Below, piece after piece: positions 13,001 through 25,157 of a DNA stretch of 64,000 nucleotides. The stretch covers positions 14,769,569-14,833,568 of the forward strand of contig OY829545.1 in NCBI GenBank assembly GCA_963691705.1, in the 5' to 3' direction. The position numbers were made by a program, and so were the translations under genes. Position 1 is the stretch's first letter. Each line of letters opens with the position of its first letter. Source of the DNA: Viola odorata. Its lineage: Eukaryota > Streptophyta > Magnoliopsida > Malpighiales > Violaceae. A model generated the notes under the pieces. That model was not told where the DNA came from. It did not search any database and saw nothing but the letters and a program-made list of their open reading frames with translations.

Positions 13001-15255
13001 CAAAGCTCAAGATCATCAAGAAGCAGCAGTGAGTCTTTTTCATCCCCTCAAAATTTCCCCGTAGGAGGTGATGTGCCTGACAAGGATGAAGACATTCTTG
13101 AGCCAAATGATCAAGCTCCACAGCCACAGCTCTCTGTGAGTCGGCTTGCCCATCTTAACAAGCCAGAAGTTCCAGTTCTTGTCATTGGTAGCATTGCAGC
13201 AGGCCTCAGTGGTTCTATACTACCTATATTTGGTGCACTAATATCCAGGTCAATTAAGACACTTTTTGAGCCATCCCATAATTTGAAAACGGATACAAAT
13301 TTCTGGGCCCTGATGTTTACGGCATGTGGTGTGGCCTCATTTCTGATACATCCAGCGAGAGCATACTTCTTTTCTGTGGCTGGCTGTAAGTTAATCCGAC
13401 GAATTAGATCACTGTGCTTTGAAAAGGTAGTTCACATGGAGATTGGTTGGTTTGATGAGCCTGAGCATTCAAGTGGTGCAATTGGTGCAAGGCTCTCAAC
13501 GGATGCTGCACAAGTGCATGCTTTAGTTGTAGATCAACTAGGAGCATTCGTCGAAAACCTTGTTACAGCAGTAGTTGCTCTGGTCATTGCTTTTACTGCT
13601 AGTTGGCATCTAGCCCTGGTTGTTCTTGGACTAATCCCGCTGATGGGCATCAGTGGATTACTTGAAAGAAGGTTCTTAGGAGGATTCTGTGCAGATGCGA
13701 AGGTATGACTTACACATGATAAACATTGATTCTCGTAGTTTTTATCTTCTAAAACTAAATTTCTTATTAGAAGAGAAAAAAAGTAAAGAATATGAGTGCT
13801 GTGTGGTTGCAGTTGATGTATGCAGGAGCAAGTCAAGTGGCCAGTGATGCTGTAGGGAGCATTAGAACAGTTGCTTCTTTATGTGCTGAAGACAAAGTGA
13901 TGCAACTGTACAAAATGCAATGTGAAGTCCCTATGGAGACAGGAGTGAGGAAAGGAATTGTTAGTGGCATGGGATATGGACTATCTTCGTTCGTTCTCTT
14001 TGCTTTCTATGCAACCACCTTTTATGTGGCAGCACATCTATTACAGAGAGGTGAAACAACATTTACAGGAATTTTTCAAGTAGGTGCATCATATGTTCTA
14101 TCATCAGTTCTCTCTAATAAACCTCAATGCTTATTGTGTTCTAATGATATTGAGATCATCTGCTGGCAGGTATTTTTTACTTTGACATTGGGATCAATTG
14201 GGGTTGCAAATTCCAGTGCTTTCAATTCTGATCTCGTCAATGCCAAGACTGCTGCTGCTTCTGTATTTTCAATCATTGATCGGAAGTCCAAGATCGACCC
14301 AAGCGACGAGTCAGGGACGGAACTGGAATTTGTTAAGGGACAAATAGAACTTCATTATGTAAGCTTTAGGTATCCGTCTAGACCAGATGCGGTTATATTT
14401 CAAGACATTAGCTTGGCTATAACTTCTGGTGAGGTAAGTTGTTCCTATCGCAATTGGCACATGGTATGAAGTATCTTAAATGAGATTTACCTTGTCATTC
14501 TTGCTCATTGTTTTTAATTTCTCTCAGACTGTGGCTCTTGTCGGAGAAAGTGGGAGTGGGAAATCAACCGTGGTTGCATTGCTGCAGAGATTCTACGATC
14601 CAGATTCAGGCTTTATAACACTGGATGGGATTGAAATTCAGAAGCTCCAGTTGAAGTGGTTAAGGCAGCAAATGGGGCTTGTTAGCCAAGAGCCTGCATT
14701 GTTCAATGACACAATTCGGGCCAACATTGCGTATGGGAAAGGAGGAAATGCAACTGAAGCTGAAATTATAGCTGCAGCCGAACTGGCGAATGCACATACT
14801 TTTATTAGTAGTTTACAACAGGTGAGAAAATTGCATTTAGAACAAGCAAAATCGTAAACTTCAGCACTAAGTAGCTATAACTTTGATGAAAAATGCAGGG
14901 ATATGACACTAGTATCGGAGAGCGAGGAGTCCAGTTGTCGGGAGGACAGAAGCAAAGAATAGCAATCGCTCGTGCCATAGTAAAGAATCCAAAGATACTA
15001 CTATTGGATGAGGCTACAAGTGCATTAGATGCTGAATCAGAAAGAGTGGTTCAAGAAGCATTAGATCGAGTCGTGGTGAGCAGAACTACTGTTGTGGTGG
15101 CGCATCGATTATCCACCATCCAGAACGCGGACCTAATTGCAGTCTTCAAGGATGGAGATATTATAGAGAAAGGAAATCACGAGGACTTGGTCGCCATGAA
15201 AGGCGGATACTATGCCTCTCTGGTATCACTTCACGTGGGTGCTACAACTCCTTGA
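9646..15255 (+). CDS. ABCB: ABCB gene 2: full-size P-glycoprotein-type ABC transporter (intact)
   Basis: Predicted coding exons are 9646-9999, 10638-10692, 10777-10952, 11036-11257, 11381-11619, 11744-12269, 12384-12657, 12867-13702, 13813-14079, 14170-14433, 14528-14821 and 14899-15255. All are GT-AG, lengths keep frame, and they give about 1287 residues. The N-terminus is long and highly charged (lysine/glutamate-rich, about residues 38-50) before TMD1. NBD1 Walker A (GHSGSGKST) is near residue 433, followed by LSGGQ and [11 protein letters not shown]2 is followed by NBD2 with Walker [15 protein letters not shown] and AHRLST. The fold and site of action are as for gene 1: a polytopic membrane ATPase, probably at the plasma membrane, of unknown substrate. 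No lesions were seen. Intron 1 (10000-10637) is AT-rich with an (aat)n microsatellite. Confidence 0.93.
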
Positions 15256-15580
15256 GCTACTCTTGGAAGAGTTGTTGAAAGAAATCCATTGTTGCACTGT
15301 AGAAAAGAGCAAAGTTAATCAGAATCCATTATGTTCTGCTCTGCCAATTAGCAAAGCAACCATGTCCTGAGGAGTGAGAATTAATGATGGAAACAACGAG
15401 AAATTAATGTAAATTTACTATTCATTTTTTTGAACTTCTAGTGCATTCTTTAAAAAACTACCTATCTTGATTTTTTTTTCTTCTAAAGTTAAATTGATTG
15501 GAGAAATTTATGGTTAAGTTAATTCAGTTTTTGCTGTTGTGGACTGATCGACAGTCGAATATACTTAAAATTTATCCTGA

Positions 15581-17094
15581 TGTCTAAATGCACAATTAAA
15601 TGTGTACAAGGCAAATTAGGGTCGAACCAGGATTAATATATTAATAAAAATGTATGACAGGGAGAAAGTGACCGAGAAGGAACAAGTAACACGGGGGGAG
15701 GGGTTTATGTTGATTAGTGAACTAATCAACTCAGGATCAGGAGCTAACAAGACAAATAAGTAAAGTTGCTTGTCTATGACACGAAATGAAATCACAATCC
15801 AGGGCTAGATAACAAAACGCAATCGGGAGCAAGAAGAGTAAGAAAAGTAATTTAGACAGATATAAATCAAATAGGAAGGAATCTTAGCAAAAGATGTTCT
15901 CGGGTTGTTTTCTAGGTCAGTTAGTCATTGGCACAAAAATATTCTAGACTCATATACAGACTTGTTATAGGGACCGCGTTTCCACACCGCATCCCCTACT
16001 TACCTTCTTAGATAAAAGTCACCCCCCGTTTCCACATATGAGGTGACCTTGACATTCTGCCGTCCTCCCAGACACGAATGCGGGGAGGCACTACTCAGAA
16101 CGCCCATGAAGGGGAGGTAAGACAGATCTAAGGCGCGATAGCTCAGCTTATCAGACTCGTATCGCATACCCTAAATAACCGTTTACCCCTAGACAGAGGC
16201 CTCTCGCGCTGCCTCCACTAGGTGTCTACTCTAACTTAAGGCTTCGCGTCAGTTATAACCAAGAGAATGACAATACTCATGCAGAAATATCAACAGTTGA
16301 TCAGGCTCTTAACATTCCTAAATGAGCATGAGATTAAAATGGTAAACAATTATATGTCACAAGAGAATATATTAAGCATGCATTAGGCCTCCTAACTGAA
16401 CCCTACAACCCTCGAAACACCCTTTACTAAGAAGAGGGAACTTAGCTACTAATACTAGAATATAAACAATAGATGATAATAAACATACAATAAATAAACG
16501 AGAAGGATTAGAAGAAACCGAAAAGATGAAATAGTATTAATCAAAAGCTTCCCCTTTTACAAAGTTGGCGGCTGCTCCAAAATGCTAAGAGGAGATGATC
16601 CCTAGAAATTAGGGTAAGAGAGAGTGATGTATTAATTGCCTAGGTCAGTCGTCCTTACACAAAACCCTAAAACTTAGTTTATATAGGCTAAAGCTAGTTA
16701 GGGGACAAAAACAGCTAAGGGGAAGGAGGATGAATAGGGGCGTGACAACACATGTCCTTCAGGGGAATATCCTGGAATCCTGGCGCGCCTGACAACTTCT
16801 GGAAGTGCACGGAATCCCGTGCGGATCTTTGAAGATGCTTCTCTTTGGTTTCGATTAAGAGAAGATGTAGATTTGTTGTGGCCGAGAGACTGCTCACTGG
16901 TCTGGTTCGCGTCTAGACCTTGACGACAATCTGCCTTGAAGCTGAAAATCCTTAGGAATACTCAAAAAATGCTTCTTTCCGATCTTTTCCTTCTATTGAC
17001 TCTGATCTGCAATAAAGATAGAAATAAGGATCAAATGGCAGAGTCAAGCCCCCGAAAGGGCTAGAAAAGAAGGTAAAATCATGCTTATGAGACA
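15581..17094 (-). mobile_element. Probable solo LTR (about 1.5 kb), minus orientation
   Basis: This block has a different base composition from its surroundings and ends with short inverted termini, tgtct at 15581 and agaca at 17090-17094, as an LTR would. Read on the minus strand it has a TATA motif (tatataaac, plus coordinates about 16677-16685). Near its far end is a gggtcgaacc motif (15619-15628) of the type seen close to the 3' ends of plant Ty3-type LTRs. No internal retroelement genes or second LTR are present, and I find no convincing 5-bp target duplication. It could also be a truncated LTR or an unrelated repeat. Confidence 0.4.
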
Positions 17095-17393
17095 TGCTAT
17101 CATGGACAGAAGAATTATCTATCTAATGAGGTTTAATACACTGGTCAGTCCTCAATGTTTGTCAAAATGATTATTTTAACCCCAAATAATTTTTTTGTCT
17201 TATCTGGTCCCAAACGTTTTCTCCATCTGTCGATTTGACCCCATCGTGATAATAAGAGTAATGAAGATAAACTCCATTAATTTTAAACATTTTTGCCGGC
17301 GTCGCTTGCCATTCAGACGCCACGTCAGATTTAAAAAAAATATATTATAAAAAAAAATGAAATTTCACAAAAACTCAAGATACCTTATTTTAG
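17095..17393. repeat. Dispersed-repeat-like sequence upstream of pseudogene 3
   Basis: The stretch about 17140-17340 resembles low-complexity, transposon-derived plant repeats that read like 'ccccaaataa...gtcccaaacg...gatttgacccc'. It ends in a (ta)/(a) tract. The pseudogene begins directly after it, so this repeat probably marks the break that removed the 5' half of ABCB copy 3. Confidence 0.3.
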
Positions 17394-18185
17394 GGACTTG
17401 ACACCTTGGTTAATGAGCCATGGATCTCAGCTTTCTGGTGGACAGAAGCAGAGAATTGCAATTGCCAGAGCAATTCTGACGGACCCCCAAATTTTACTCT
17501 TGGATGAAGCTACAAGTGCACTTGATGCAGAATCTGAGAGGATAGTGCAGGAGGCATTAGATACTAGGATCATGGTCAACCGAACTACTGAACTACTGGA
17601 TTGTGAGCATTCCCTTGATGAATGCACTTGTAGCTTTTAGATGTCTTGCATAATTATCTTGTAGTACGACTGTCGCATTTCCACAACTTGCTCCAGAGTT
17701 ACGCAAGTAGCATTTTGAATAACATTTGGAAGTGTTAGTTAGTTTGTGCTTTGCTTAAGTAATGAAGTCAAGTTGTTAATGTACTTTCCATCTCATCAGG
17801 ATCACATTCAGAACTACTCGAGGATCCTGAAGGAGCATACTGTCAGCTCATACGTTTACAAGAAGTAAACAAAAAGTCAAGACATGACCTCAATCAGTCA
17901 GAAATTGTCCTGGAATCTCATAGACAATCAAGTCGAAGGTCAAGATCTAGGAGCCAAGGATCATCAAGAGGTAGTAGCAAGTCTTTTTCATCCCCAATCA
18001 GTATCTCTGAGAATTCCCAGGATAAAGACTTTCCACAAGACGAGCAGAATCTATAGGTCTCGGTCAGTTGGCTTGCTTGTCTTAACAAGCCAGAACTCCC
18101 GTTTCTCATCAATGGAAGCATTGCAGCAAGCCTAAATGCTTCATCACCCTCTTTTTGGTGCACTGGTATCCAGAGCAATCAAGAC
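17394..18185 (+). pseudogene. ABCB copy 3 pseudogene, part 1 (NBD1 remnant, linker, start of TMD2)
   Basis: This part starts at an exon matching exon 7 of the other copies: LSGGQKQR at about 17428-17451, then [12 protein letters not shown] 1-bp insertion just before the signature (extra c near 17416) shifts the frame, and the exon breaks off after the MVNRTT region at about 17590, losing the H-loop. The intron before the next exon is still recognisable. The exon-8 remnant (17800-18185) encodes the linker and reaches a TAG stop at 18054-18056. The N-terminal half (exons 1-6) is absent. The exon is then split by the copia element, whose target duplication is the last five bases here. A 14-nt piece of the exon (17507-17520) recurs in inverse at 17623-17636. 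Confidence 0.9.
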
Positions 18186-18469
18186 TATCAAGCCCACAAG
18201 AATATATCAAACCCAAGCCCACAAGAACACAAATAATGTTGTTGAATATCAGAGAAACCCAAAGTCCACCTCCGCGTGCTCCACCTCCGCGTGCACCGTC
18301 TCCACCTACCATGCACCAAAGTCCAAGAGCTGAAGATATGCAATATCTCTAGGTTGAATACACACACATCCAAGCTCATCCTTGTATCTATAAATAGACG
18401 TAGCATAGCATTGTAATAAATCAAGCAATTCATTCAAAATATCAATCAATACAATTCTAAGTTTTTATA
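18186..18469 (+). repeat. 5' LTR of copia element
   Basis: A 284-bp direct repeat identical to 23448-23731 except for two substitutions. It begins tatcaagcccac and ends ctaagtttttata. A TATA-like ctataaatag lies at about 18390-18400. Confidence 0.95.
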
Positions 18470-18482
18470 TGGTAGCGGAGCG
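18470..18482 (+). other. Primer binding site of copia element
   Basis: The sequence tggtagcggagc directly follows the 5' LTR and resembles the usual plant copia site tggtatcagagc, which is complementary to the 3' end of initiator tRNA-Met. There are two mismatches. Confidence 0.7.
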
Positions 18483-18729
18483 ATATCTCTAACGAGCTCT
18501 CTGCAATTTAGCATATATTTTTTTTTACGGCCAAAAGCCTCCGCACGAGCCTCACGCGCCGCTCACTCGGTACGACTCTGGCCAACTGTAATCGTCCATT
18601 TACAGTGCCTTCCAACCATTTTCTTGATACACGCACCACTCCAACACGTTCACCACCGTCGATTTCATCGACCTGAGAAGTTTCATCCAATTCACTCATT
18701 TTCCTCCTTCACGCGCAGGCAAGCTGTCA

Positions 18730-18925
18730 CCAGTCCACGTGTCCCATTCTCAGTGGTCCACGCGTCGCCTACTCACTGGTCCACGTGTCGCTCAATCACT
18801 GGTCCACGTGTCGTTAAACACTGGTCACGTGTCACCTCAATACATGTCCACGTGTCGTCTCAACACTGGTCCACGTTTCGTCTCAATACTGGTCCACGTG
18901 TTGCCTTATCGCTGGTCCACGTGTC
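18730..18925 (+). repeat. Tandem G-box-containing repeats in the copia leader
   Basis: Roughly nine degenerate copies of a 20-24 bp unit (core ctggtccacgtgtcg) lie between the primer site and gag. Seven retain an exact CACGTG core and six read CACGTGTC. This is the G-box/ABRE class bound by bZIP and bHLH factors in plants. Their role here is inferred, not shown. Confidence 0.8.
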
Positions 18926-19171
18926 TTTTTTACTATAGAATTGTTGACTTTGACCAGTCGGTTCAACTCTTTGACCGACTGGTTCATCATCATCCAGACC
19001 GGTTTTTCAGAATTTTCGACCGGTTCCTACCATTTTCGAAGGTTCTCTTTCCGAATCCGAGGTCCGTTTTGTCAAAATCAGACTTCAATTATCCGGTTCA
19101 TCATCATTACGACCAGTTTGATCACTCACTTTGTTATTTACCTAGTTCAATTGATCTAAATTCCTATCATC

Positions 19172-22100
19172 ATGACTACTCCGCCATCCACCACTTCTTC
19201 AAACACCTCACCCATCATAAATATCACAAATCCAACTCATTTTATCTCTCTCAAGCTGACAAACCGAAATTATCTTTTCTGGCGAGATCTTGTCGAACCT
19301 TATCTTACCGGGCTGGGTCTGCTCGGCTATATCAATGGTACAGTCCCCTGTCCAGCTTCTCATCTTCCTGGCGCGGAGTCACAACCGCCTACTGCAAATC
19401 CTGCTTATCAGTCATGGATCCAACAAGATAGTCTTATCATCAACACTCTCTGATCCTCTCTCTCCGAAGAAACGATGGGTCTTGTTAGTGGTATGAAAAC
19501 TTCCCATCAGATTTGGCAGACCTTGGCATCCTCTCTGGCCTCTCCCTCCAACACCCGGATCTCAACCCTCCATCAAGGTCTCCATGACCTCTCGTTCGAC
19601 TCAAGTGAATCGATCTCAGTGTTTTTACACCGAGCTAAAGCCATTGCAGATGAACTAATGGCAGCTGGACGCCCGATTTCCTCCGCGGATCTGAATGTTC
19701 ATGTCTTTCGCGCACTCAACAAACATGATGATTATAAGTCCCTCGTCACCACTCTCAATGCTCGAGATGAACCTGTCAAATTCAATGATCTGATCAGTCT
19801 CTGTTTATCCCAGGAGTTCCTCAACAAATCTGTCAATACTCCAAGCACACAAGAAACCGTCAATCCGCCCATGTTACCACCAACTAACAACCCTCATGTT
19901 GCCAACAATGCTCAACGCACCACAAACTTTTCCTCTCCATCATATTATGGTCGCGGTGGTTGCAATAGTGGTCGTGGTCGTGGTCGCGGCCGTTATAACA
20001 ATCGAGGTGGTCGTAGTGACTACGGATCAGCACGCACCACAAACGGTCGACCTTGGTGCACATACTGCTCAAAAATAGGCCATCTGGCAGCCACTTGCTA
20101 TCAACGATTTCCTCCTCAACAATTTTCTGGTCCACGCGCCAACTCTGTCATGCACTCGCCTACTGCCCATCACTACTGGTACCCAGATACAGGTGCCTCG
20201 CATCATGTCACTCCTGATTTGTCTCAACTCTCTCAATACGAAGAATATCACGGGTCTGACTCCCTGCAACTCAGCAATGGTAAGCATGTTCCAATTGCTC
20301 ATATCGGTAAAGGTCTCTTACTTAGTCCCTCAAAACCTCTTAAATTATCCTCTATTCTTCATGTCCCAGAACTAAATAAACCTTTACTTTCTGTTCAAAA
20401 ATGTGCACAAGACAACAACGCCTACTGGACTTTTGACTCTAATTCTTTTTCCTTGAAGGATATGGCCACCAAGACTACACTGCTGGAAGGACCGAGTAGA
20501 CATGGCCTGTACCATCTCCAATCATCAAGTCTCCCTCTCAATAACAACTCCTCCTCACAATCTCTTTTATCTTCATCATCTCCAACTATCAACTCCCTAG
20601 AACGTGTCTCTATTCCCTTATGGCATCATCGACTAGGTCATCCAAATTCCAAGGTTCTTACTTATGTCATCTCTCAATTTAATCTACCTGTATTGCATCT
20701 TAAATCAAATCAATCGCAAAAGTTCTTCTGTCCCTCATGTCCAATGGGAAAACTATCTCGACAACATCTTCCCCTTACGGGACACACAACGTCCTCCCCT
20801 CTTGAACTCATTCACTCCGACGTCTGGGGTCCATCTCCCTGTGCGTCAACCACTGGTCATAAATACTATGTTATCTTTGTAGATGATTATTCCAAATTCA
20901 CTTGGTACTATCCCATTACAAAAAAATCAGATGTTTTTCCTACCTTTAAAACCTTTAAAACCTTTGTCGAACGCCAATTTCAAAAACAAATAAAATCTGT
21001 CCAAACAGATTGGGGTGGGGAGTACCGTAAACTAAATCAATATTTCTCTTCTTTGGGCATTCGTCACAGAATAATGTGCCCACATACCCATGAGCAACAA
21101 GGTCAAGTTGAACGCAAGCATAGACACATTGTTGATACTGGTCTTTCACTCCTTGCCAATGCAAATCTTCCTCTAAAATTTTGGGTCTATGCCATGGAAA
21201 CAACTGTTTATCTCATCAATCGTCTACCTACACCTGTTCTCAAAAACCAATCACCATATCAAAAATTATTTCACCAAGTTCCAAATTATAAATTCCTCAA
21301 AATCTTTGGTTGTCTATGCTTCCCGTATCTCAGACCATACAATACCCACAAATTTAATTATCGGTCTCACCCTTGTGTCTTTCTTGGCTACAATCCTCTC
21401 CACCTTGGGTATCGTTGTCTAGATAAATCCACTGGCAGAATTTATGTGGCTCGCCATGTTAGCTTTGATGAAAATACATATCCTTTTATCAAAACAGACC
21501 TTCCTCTCTCATCTATATCTAAAAATCACACTACTGTTCTCGCACCAAGCCCACAATTATCCACTACATTCATCCCTCCAACTCAGCCACATCCAATCAC
21601 TCCTTCAACTCATCCAAATCCAGGTCAGTCATCCATCACCCACTCAGACGTTCAACCCTCACTATCCTCTCCATCCTCTACTCCATGTTCGGCATCACCT
21701 GAACGTCAACAGGCGCCATGCATGTCTACTCAGTCCATCAGTACTCTTGGTCCATGCCCGGATAGCACCACCACACCTACAACCACAACCACGCCCACAA
21801 CTACCCTTAAAACTCACCCCATGACACTCCGTTCCACTAAACATCCAAATCCCAAATATGCCAACTCAACAACTACACAACTTTCTCTCACACCATCTGA
21901 ACCGTCCTGCTTCACTGAAGCTAACAGAGATCCCCTATGGAGAAAAGCCATGACAGAAGAGTTGAATGCCTTACTATCCACTGGCACTTGGACTCTCACA
22001 CCAAAAGAACCACATATGAATGTCATTGGCAACAAATGGGTTTTTTCACATCAAACGACGATCCGACGATACCATTGAACGCTATAAAGCCCGTCTCGTC

Positions 22101-23498
22101 GCCAAGGGGTTTCACCAAATTGAGGGCCTAGACTACGGTGAAACATTCAGTCCAGTTGTCAAACCACCTACTATCCGTACTATCCTCAGCATTGCCACTT
22201 CCCTTAACTGGCCTTTGCGCCAACTTGATGTCAACAATGCTTTTCTTCATGGTGAGTTACAGGAGCAGGTATACATGGAACAACCAATCGGATTTCATGA
22301 TGCCCATCATGCCACACATGTCTGTCTACTGAAGAAATCTCTTTATGGTCTCAAGCAAGCACCACGGGCTTGGTATCGACGCTTGAGTGACTTCCTCCAA
22401 TCCACTAGTTTCGTTCCTTCTACTCTTGACACATCTCTTTTCATACTCAACAAAGGGGGTCTAATTGTTTACATCCTTGTTTATGTTGATGACATCATCA
22501 TTACTGGCAACAATCTGTGTTTCCTGGAACAGACCATCTCCACACTTGGCAAGACCTTCAAATTACGAGACTTGGGTGAACTCAGCTTCTTTCTTGGTGT
22601 CTCTGCCTTACGAACCAAATAGGGCATGTTCCTATCTCAACAGCAATATGCTACAGACATTCTCTCTCGAGCCGGCATGACTACCTGTAAGCCACTCCAC
22701 ACACCATCAGCATCTGATTCTGAGTTAGTTCAAACCACCACATCTGCCAATTTCTCCAATCCGACTCTGTATCGTTCTATTGTCGGTTCACTTCTATACT
22801 TAACAATGACTCGTCTAGATATCACATATGCTGTTAACCGAGTGTGTCAATTCATGCATGCACCGTCTGATTTACACTGGAACTATGTCAAACGAATTCT
22901 GCGATATCTACAGGGCACCTCCAAATATGGTCTTTTCTACTCAGTTACTAGTCCACTTCGTGTCCAAGTTTTCACAGACGCTGATTGGGCTGGCAATCAG
23001 CAAGATCGTAAGTCTACTGGGGGATTTCTCACTTATCTCGGTTGCAACCTCATTACATGGCAAGCCAAGAAACAACGGACTGTTGCCCGTAGTTCCACTG
23101 AAGCTGAATACAAATCCCTCGCTGATGGAGCCGCTGATGTTGTCTGGCTGCGGAATCTCTTGAGTGAATTAGGCTACACCAATTTACCGCCGCCCATTCT
23201 CTGGTGCGACAATCTTGGTGCCACATATATGGCAGCCAATCCAGTATTTCATGCTCGCACAAAACACGTCGAGGTCGATTTTCATTTCGTCAGGGATCTT
23301 GTCAAGAAGGGTGAACTCTTAGTACAGTACGTCTCTACCACCGACCAACTTGCTGATGTACTGACTAAGTCACTATCCACCAAACGGTTCAACTTTCTTC
23401 GTTCCAAACTGAGTCTGGTGTCATCCCCGCCTCAGTTTGCGGGGGAGTATCAAGCCCACAAGAATATATCAAGCCCAAGCCCACAAGAACGCAAATAA
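19172..23498 (+). pseudogene. Copia gag-pol polyprotein, disrupted
   Basis: Gag opens at 19172 with the LTNRNYLFWRDLVEPYL-type copia N-terminus and meets a TGA at 19451-19453. The same frame resumes and runs to 22078. It contains a CCHC zinc knuckle (CTYCSKIGHLAATC, about 20058-20100), the protease motif DTGAS (about 20186), the integrase HHCC region (HHRLGH ... CPSC), and the DDE core (IHSDVWGP; VDDYSKF; E in QQGQVERKHR). An extra base in a T run near 22031-22036 shifts the frame into the RT frame (22020-22622), which carries YVDD at about 22482-22493. A TAG at 22620-22622 interrupts RT. RNase H (DADWAG; SSTEAEY) then runs to 23498. Confidence 0.93.
23439..23447 (+). other. Polypurine tract of copia element
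   Basis: The purine-rich gcgggggag lies immediately upstream of the 3' LTR, the expected place for plus-strand priming. Confidence 0.8.
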
Positions 23499-23731
23499 TG
23501 TTGTTGAATATCAGAGAAACCCAAAGTCCACCTCCGCGTGCTCCACCTCCGCGTGCACCGTCTCCACCTACCATGCACCAAAGTCCAAGAGCTGAAGATA
23601 TGCAATATCTCTAGGTTGAATACACACACATCCAAGCTCATCCTTGTATCTATAAATAGACGTAGCATAGCATTGTAATAAATCAAGCAATTCATTCAAA
23701 ATATCAATCAATACAATTCTAAGTTTTTATA
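23448..23731 (+). repeat. 3' LTR of copia element
   Basis: A 284-bp partner of the 5' LTR, with two substitutions (a/g near LTR positions 26 and 44). It is followed at once by the target duplication aagac. Confidence 0.95.
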
Positions 23732-25157
23732 AAGACATTTTTTGAACGCCCGCACAGATTGAGAAAAGATTTACAGTTCTGGGCGCCGCTGATGTTTATG
23801 ACTCTTGGCCTGGCCTCATTTCTGATAAGTCCAGTGAGAGCATACTTCTTCTCGGTGGCTGGCTGTAAAAGTTAATCCAAGGAATCAGAGCAGTATGCTT
23901 TGAGAAGGCAGTTAGCATGGAGAGCCTGGTGCAATTGGTGCAAGGCTCTCAGCGGATGCTGCAAAAGTCCATACTCTAGTTGGAGAGCAATTAGGTGCAG
24001 TAGTTCAAAATCTTGGCACTAGTTATCCTAGCACTAATCCCTCTGGTCGCCATCAGTGGATTTGATGAAAGAAGGTTCCTTAGAGGAGGATTCAGCACAG
24101 ATGCAAAGGTATGAAGTAAATTGAGATAATGCTGGTTTTTCCTGACTGCAGCCAACTAAACTTTCTTAATTTTGGTTAATAAAATGAATTATTTCTTTTG
24201 GATAACAGTTTCAGACTTTTGAATTGTTATTTGCAAGCAACTAATTCATAATAGCTATTTGATGCTTGTAATGTTTTTTTAGAGTTTGTAATATGCAATT
24301 CAACATGTTTAGTTACCATAAAAAATCTCTATGGTTGCAGTCTTGCAGATGATGTATGAGAAAGCAAGCCAAGTGGTTGGTGATGCAGTTGGGAGCATCA
24401 GAACAGTTGCTTCTCTCTGTGCTGAAGACAAAGTGATGCAACTGTTCAAAAAAAAATTATGATCCCGATTCAGGTTGCATGACACTGGGTGGAATTGATA
24501 TACGGAAGATCCAACTGAAGTGGTTTAGGCAGCAAATGGGGCTTGTAAGCCAAGAGCCTGCGTTGTTCAATGACCCAATCCGAGCGAACATTTCAACTGA
24601 GGCTGAAATTATAGCTGCTGCAGAATTGGTAGATGCCCATATTTTTGTCAGTAGTTTACAACAGGTCAGAAAGTTGTATTGTATTTCATTTGAAGCAAGC
24701 AAATTTCTAATGCCATTTTATTTGATTGTTCATGTCTGGATTAGAAATACATTGCGATAACTTGTGTTTCATAGTACAATGTAAATTACAGGAATATGAT
24801 ACTGTCGTTAGACAGACAGGAATCCAGTTATCTGGAGGACAGAAGCAAAGGATAAGCCATTGCGCGTGCCGTAGTGAAAAGTCCAAAGATAATACTGCTA
24901 GATGAGGCTACCAGTGCATTAGACGCGGAATCATTGAGAGTGGTTCAAGACGCATTAGACCGAGTGATGGCATGGCGAACAGAACTACTGTAGTCGTGGC
25001 GCATCGATTATCGACCATTCAGAATGCGGATGTAATTGCAGTCTTCAAAGATGGAGCAATTGTAGAGAAGGGAAAACATGAGGACTTGGTCAAAATCGAA
25101 GGCGGTGTGTACTCCTCCTGGCTCCTTGGTCGAACTTTATGCGAGTACTGCTGCTAA
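23732..25157 (+). pseudogene. ABCB copy 3 pseudogene, part 2 (TMD2 remnant and NBD2)
   Basis: It resumes the exon split by the copia element and encodes the FFERPHRLRKD region, then an internally deleted TMD2 ending at about 24108. An exon-9 remnant starts near 24350. At about 24452 it jumps from the VMQLFK region straight into the middle of the NBD2 exon (PDSG...IQLKWFRQQ), so exon 10 and Walker A of NBD2 are gone. The last exon (about 24792-25157) keeps LSGGQKQR and DEATSALD. It has a frameshift just after the signature (an extra base in aggataagccatt) and a 5-bp duplication near 24968. Many lesions make this a dead copy. Confidence 0.92.

Larger units (their letters stand above)
18186..23731 (+). 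mobile_element. Ty1/copia LTR retrotransposon, complete but with broken pol
   Basis: Two 284-bp LTRs (18186-18469 and 23448-23731) flank a gag-pol region in the order gag, protease, integrase, RT, RNase H, which defines the Ty1/copia superfamily. The element is flanked by a 5-bp target duplication, aagac, at 18181-18185 and 23732-23736. The LTRs differ at only two positions that I can see, so insertion was recent. It landed in an exon of an ABCB copy that was probably already decayed. The LTR termini are TA...TA rather than TG...CA. The coding region has two in-frame stops and one frameshift, so this copy is not autonomous as read. Confidence 0.95.

Noticed and set aside
18188..18433. Minus-strand frames repeated in both copia LTRs
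   Set aside because: Shadows of LTR sequence; their duplication comes from the LTRs.
18730..18925. Array of repeats with spacers resembling a CRISPR
   Set aside because: Units are contiguous and degenerate, and lie in a retrotransposon leader of a eukaryote.
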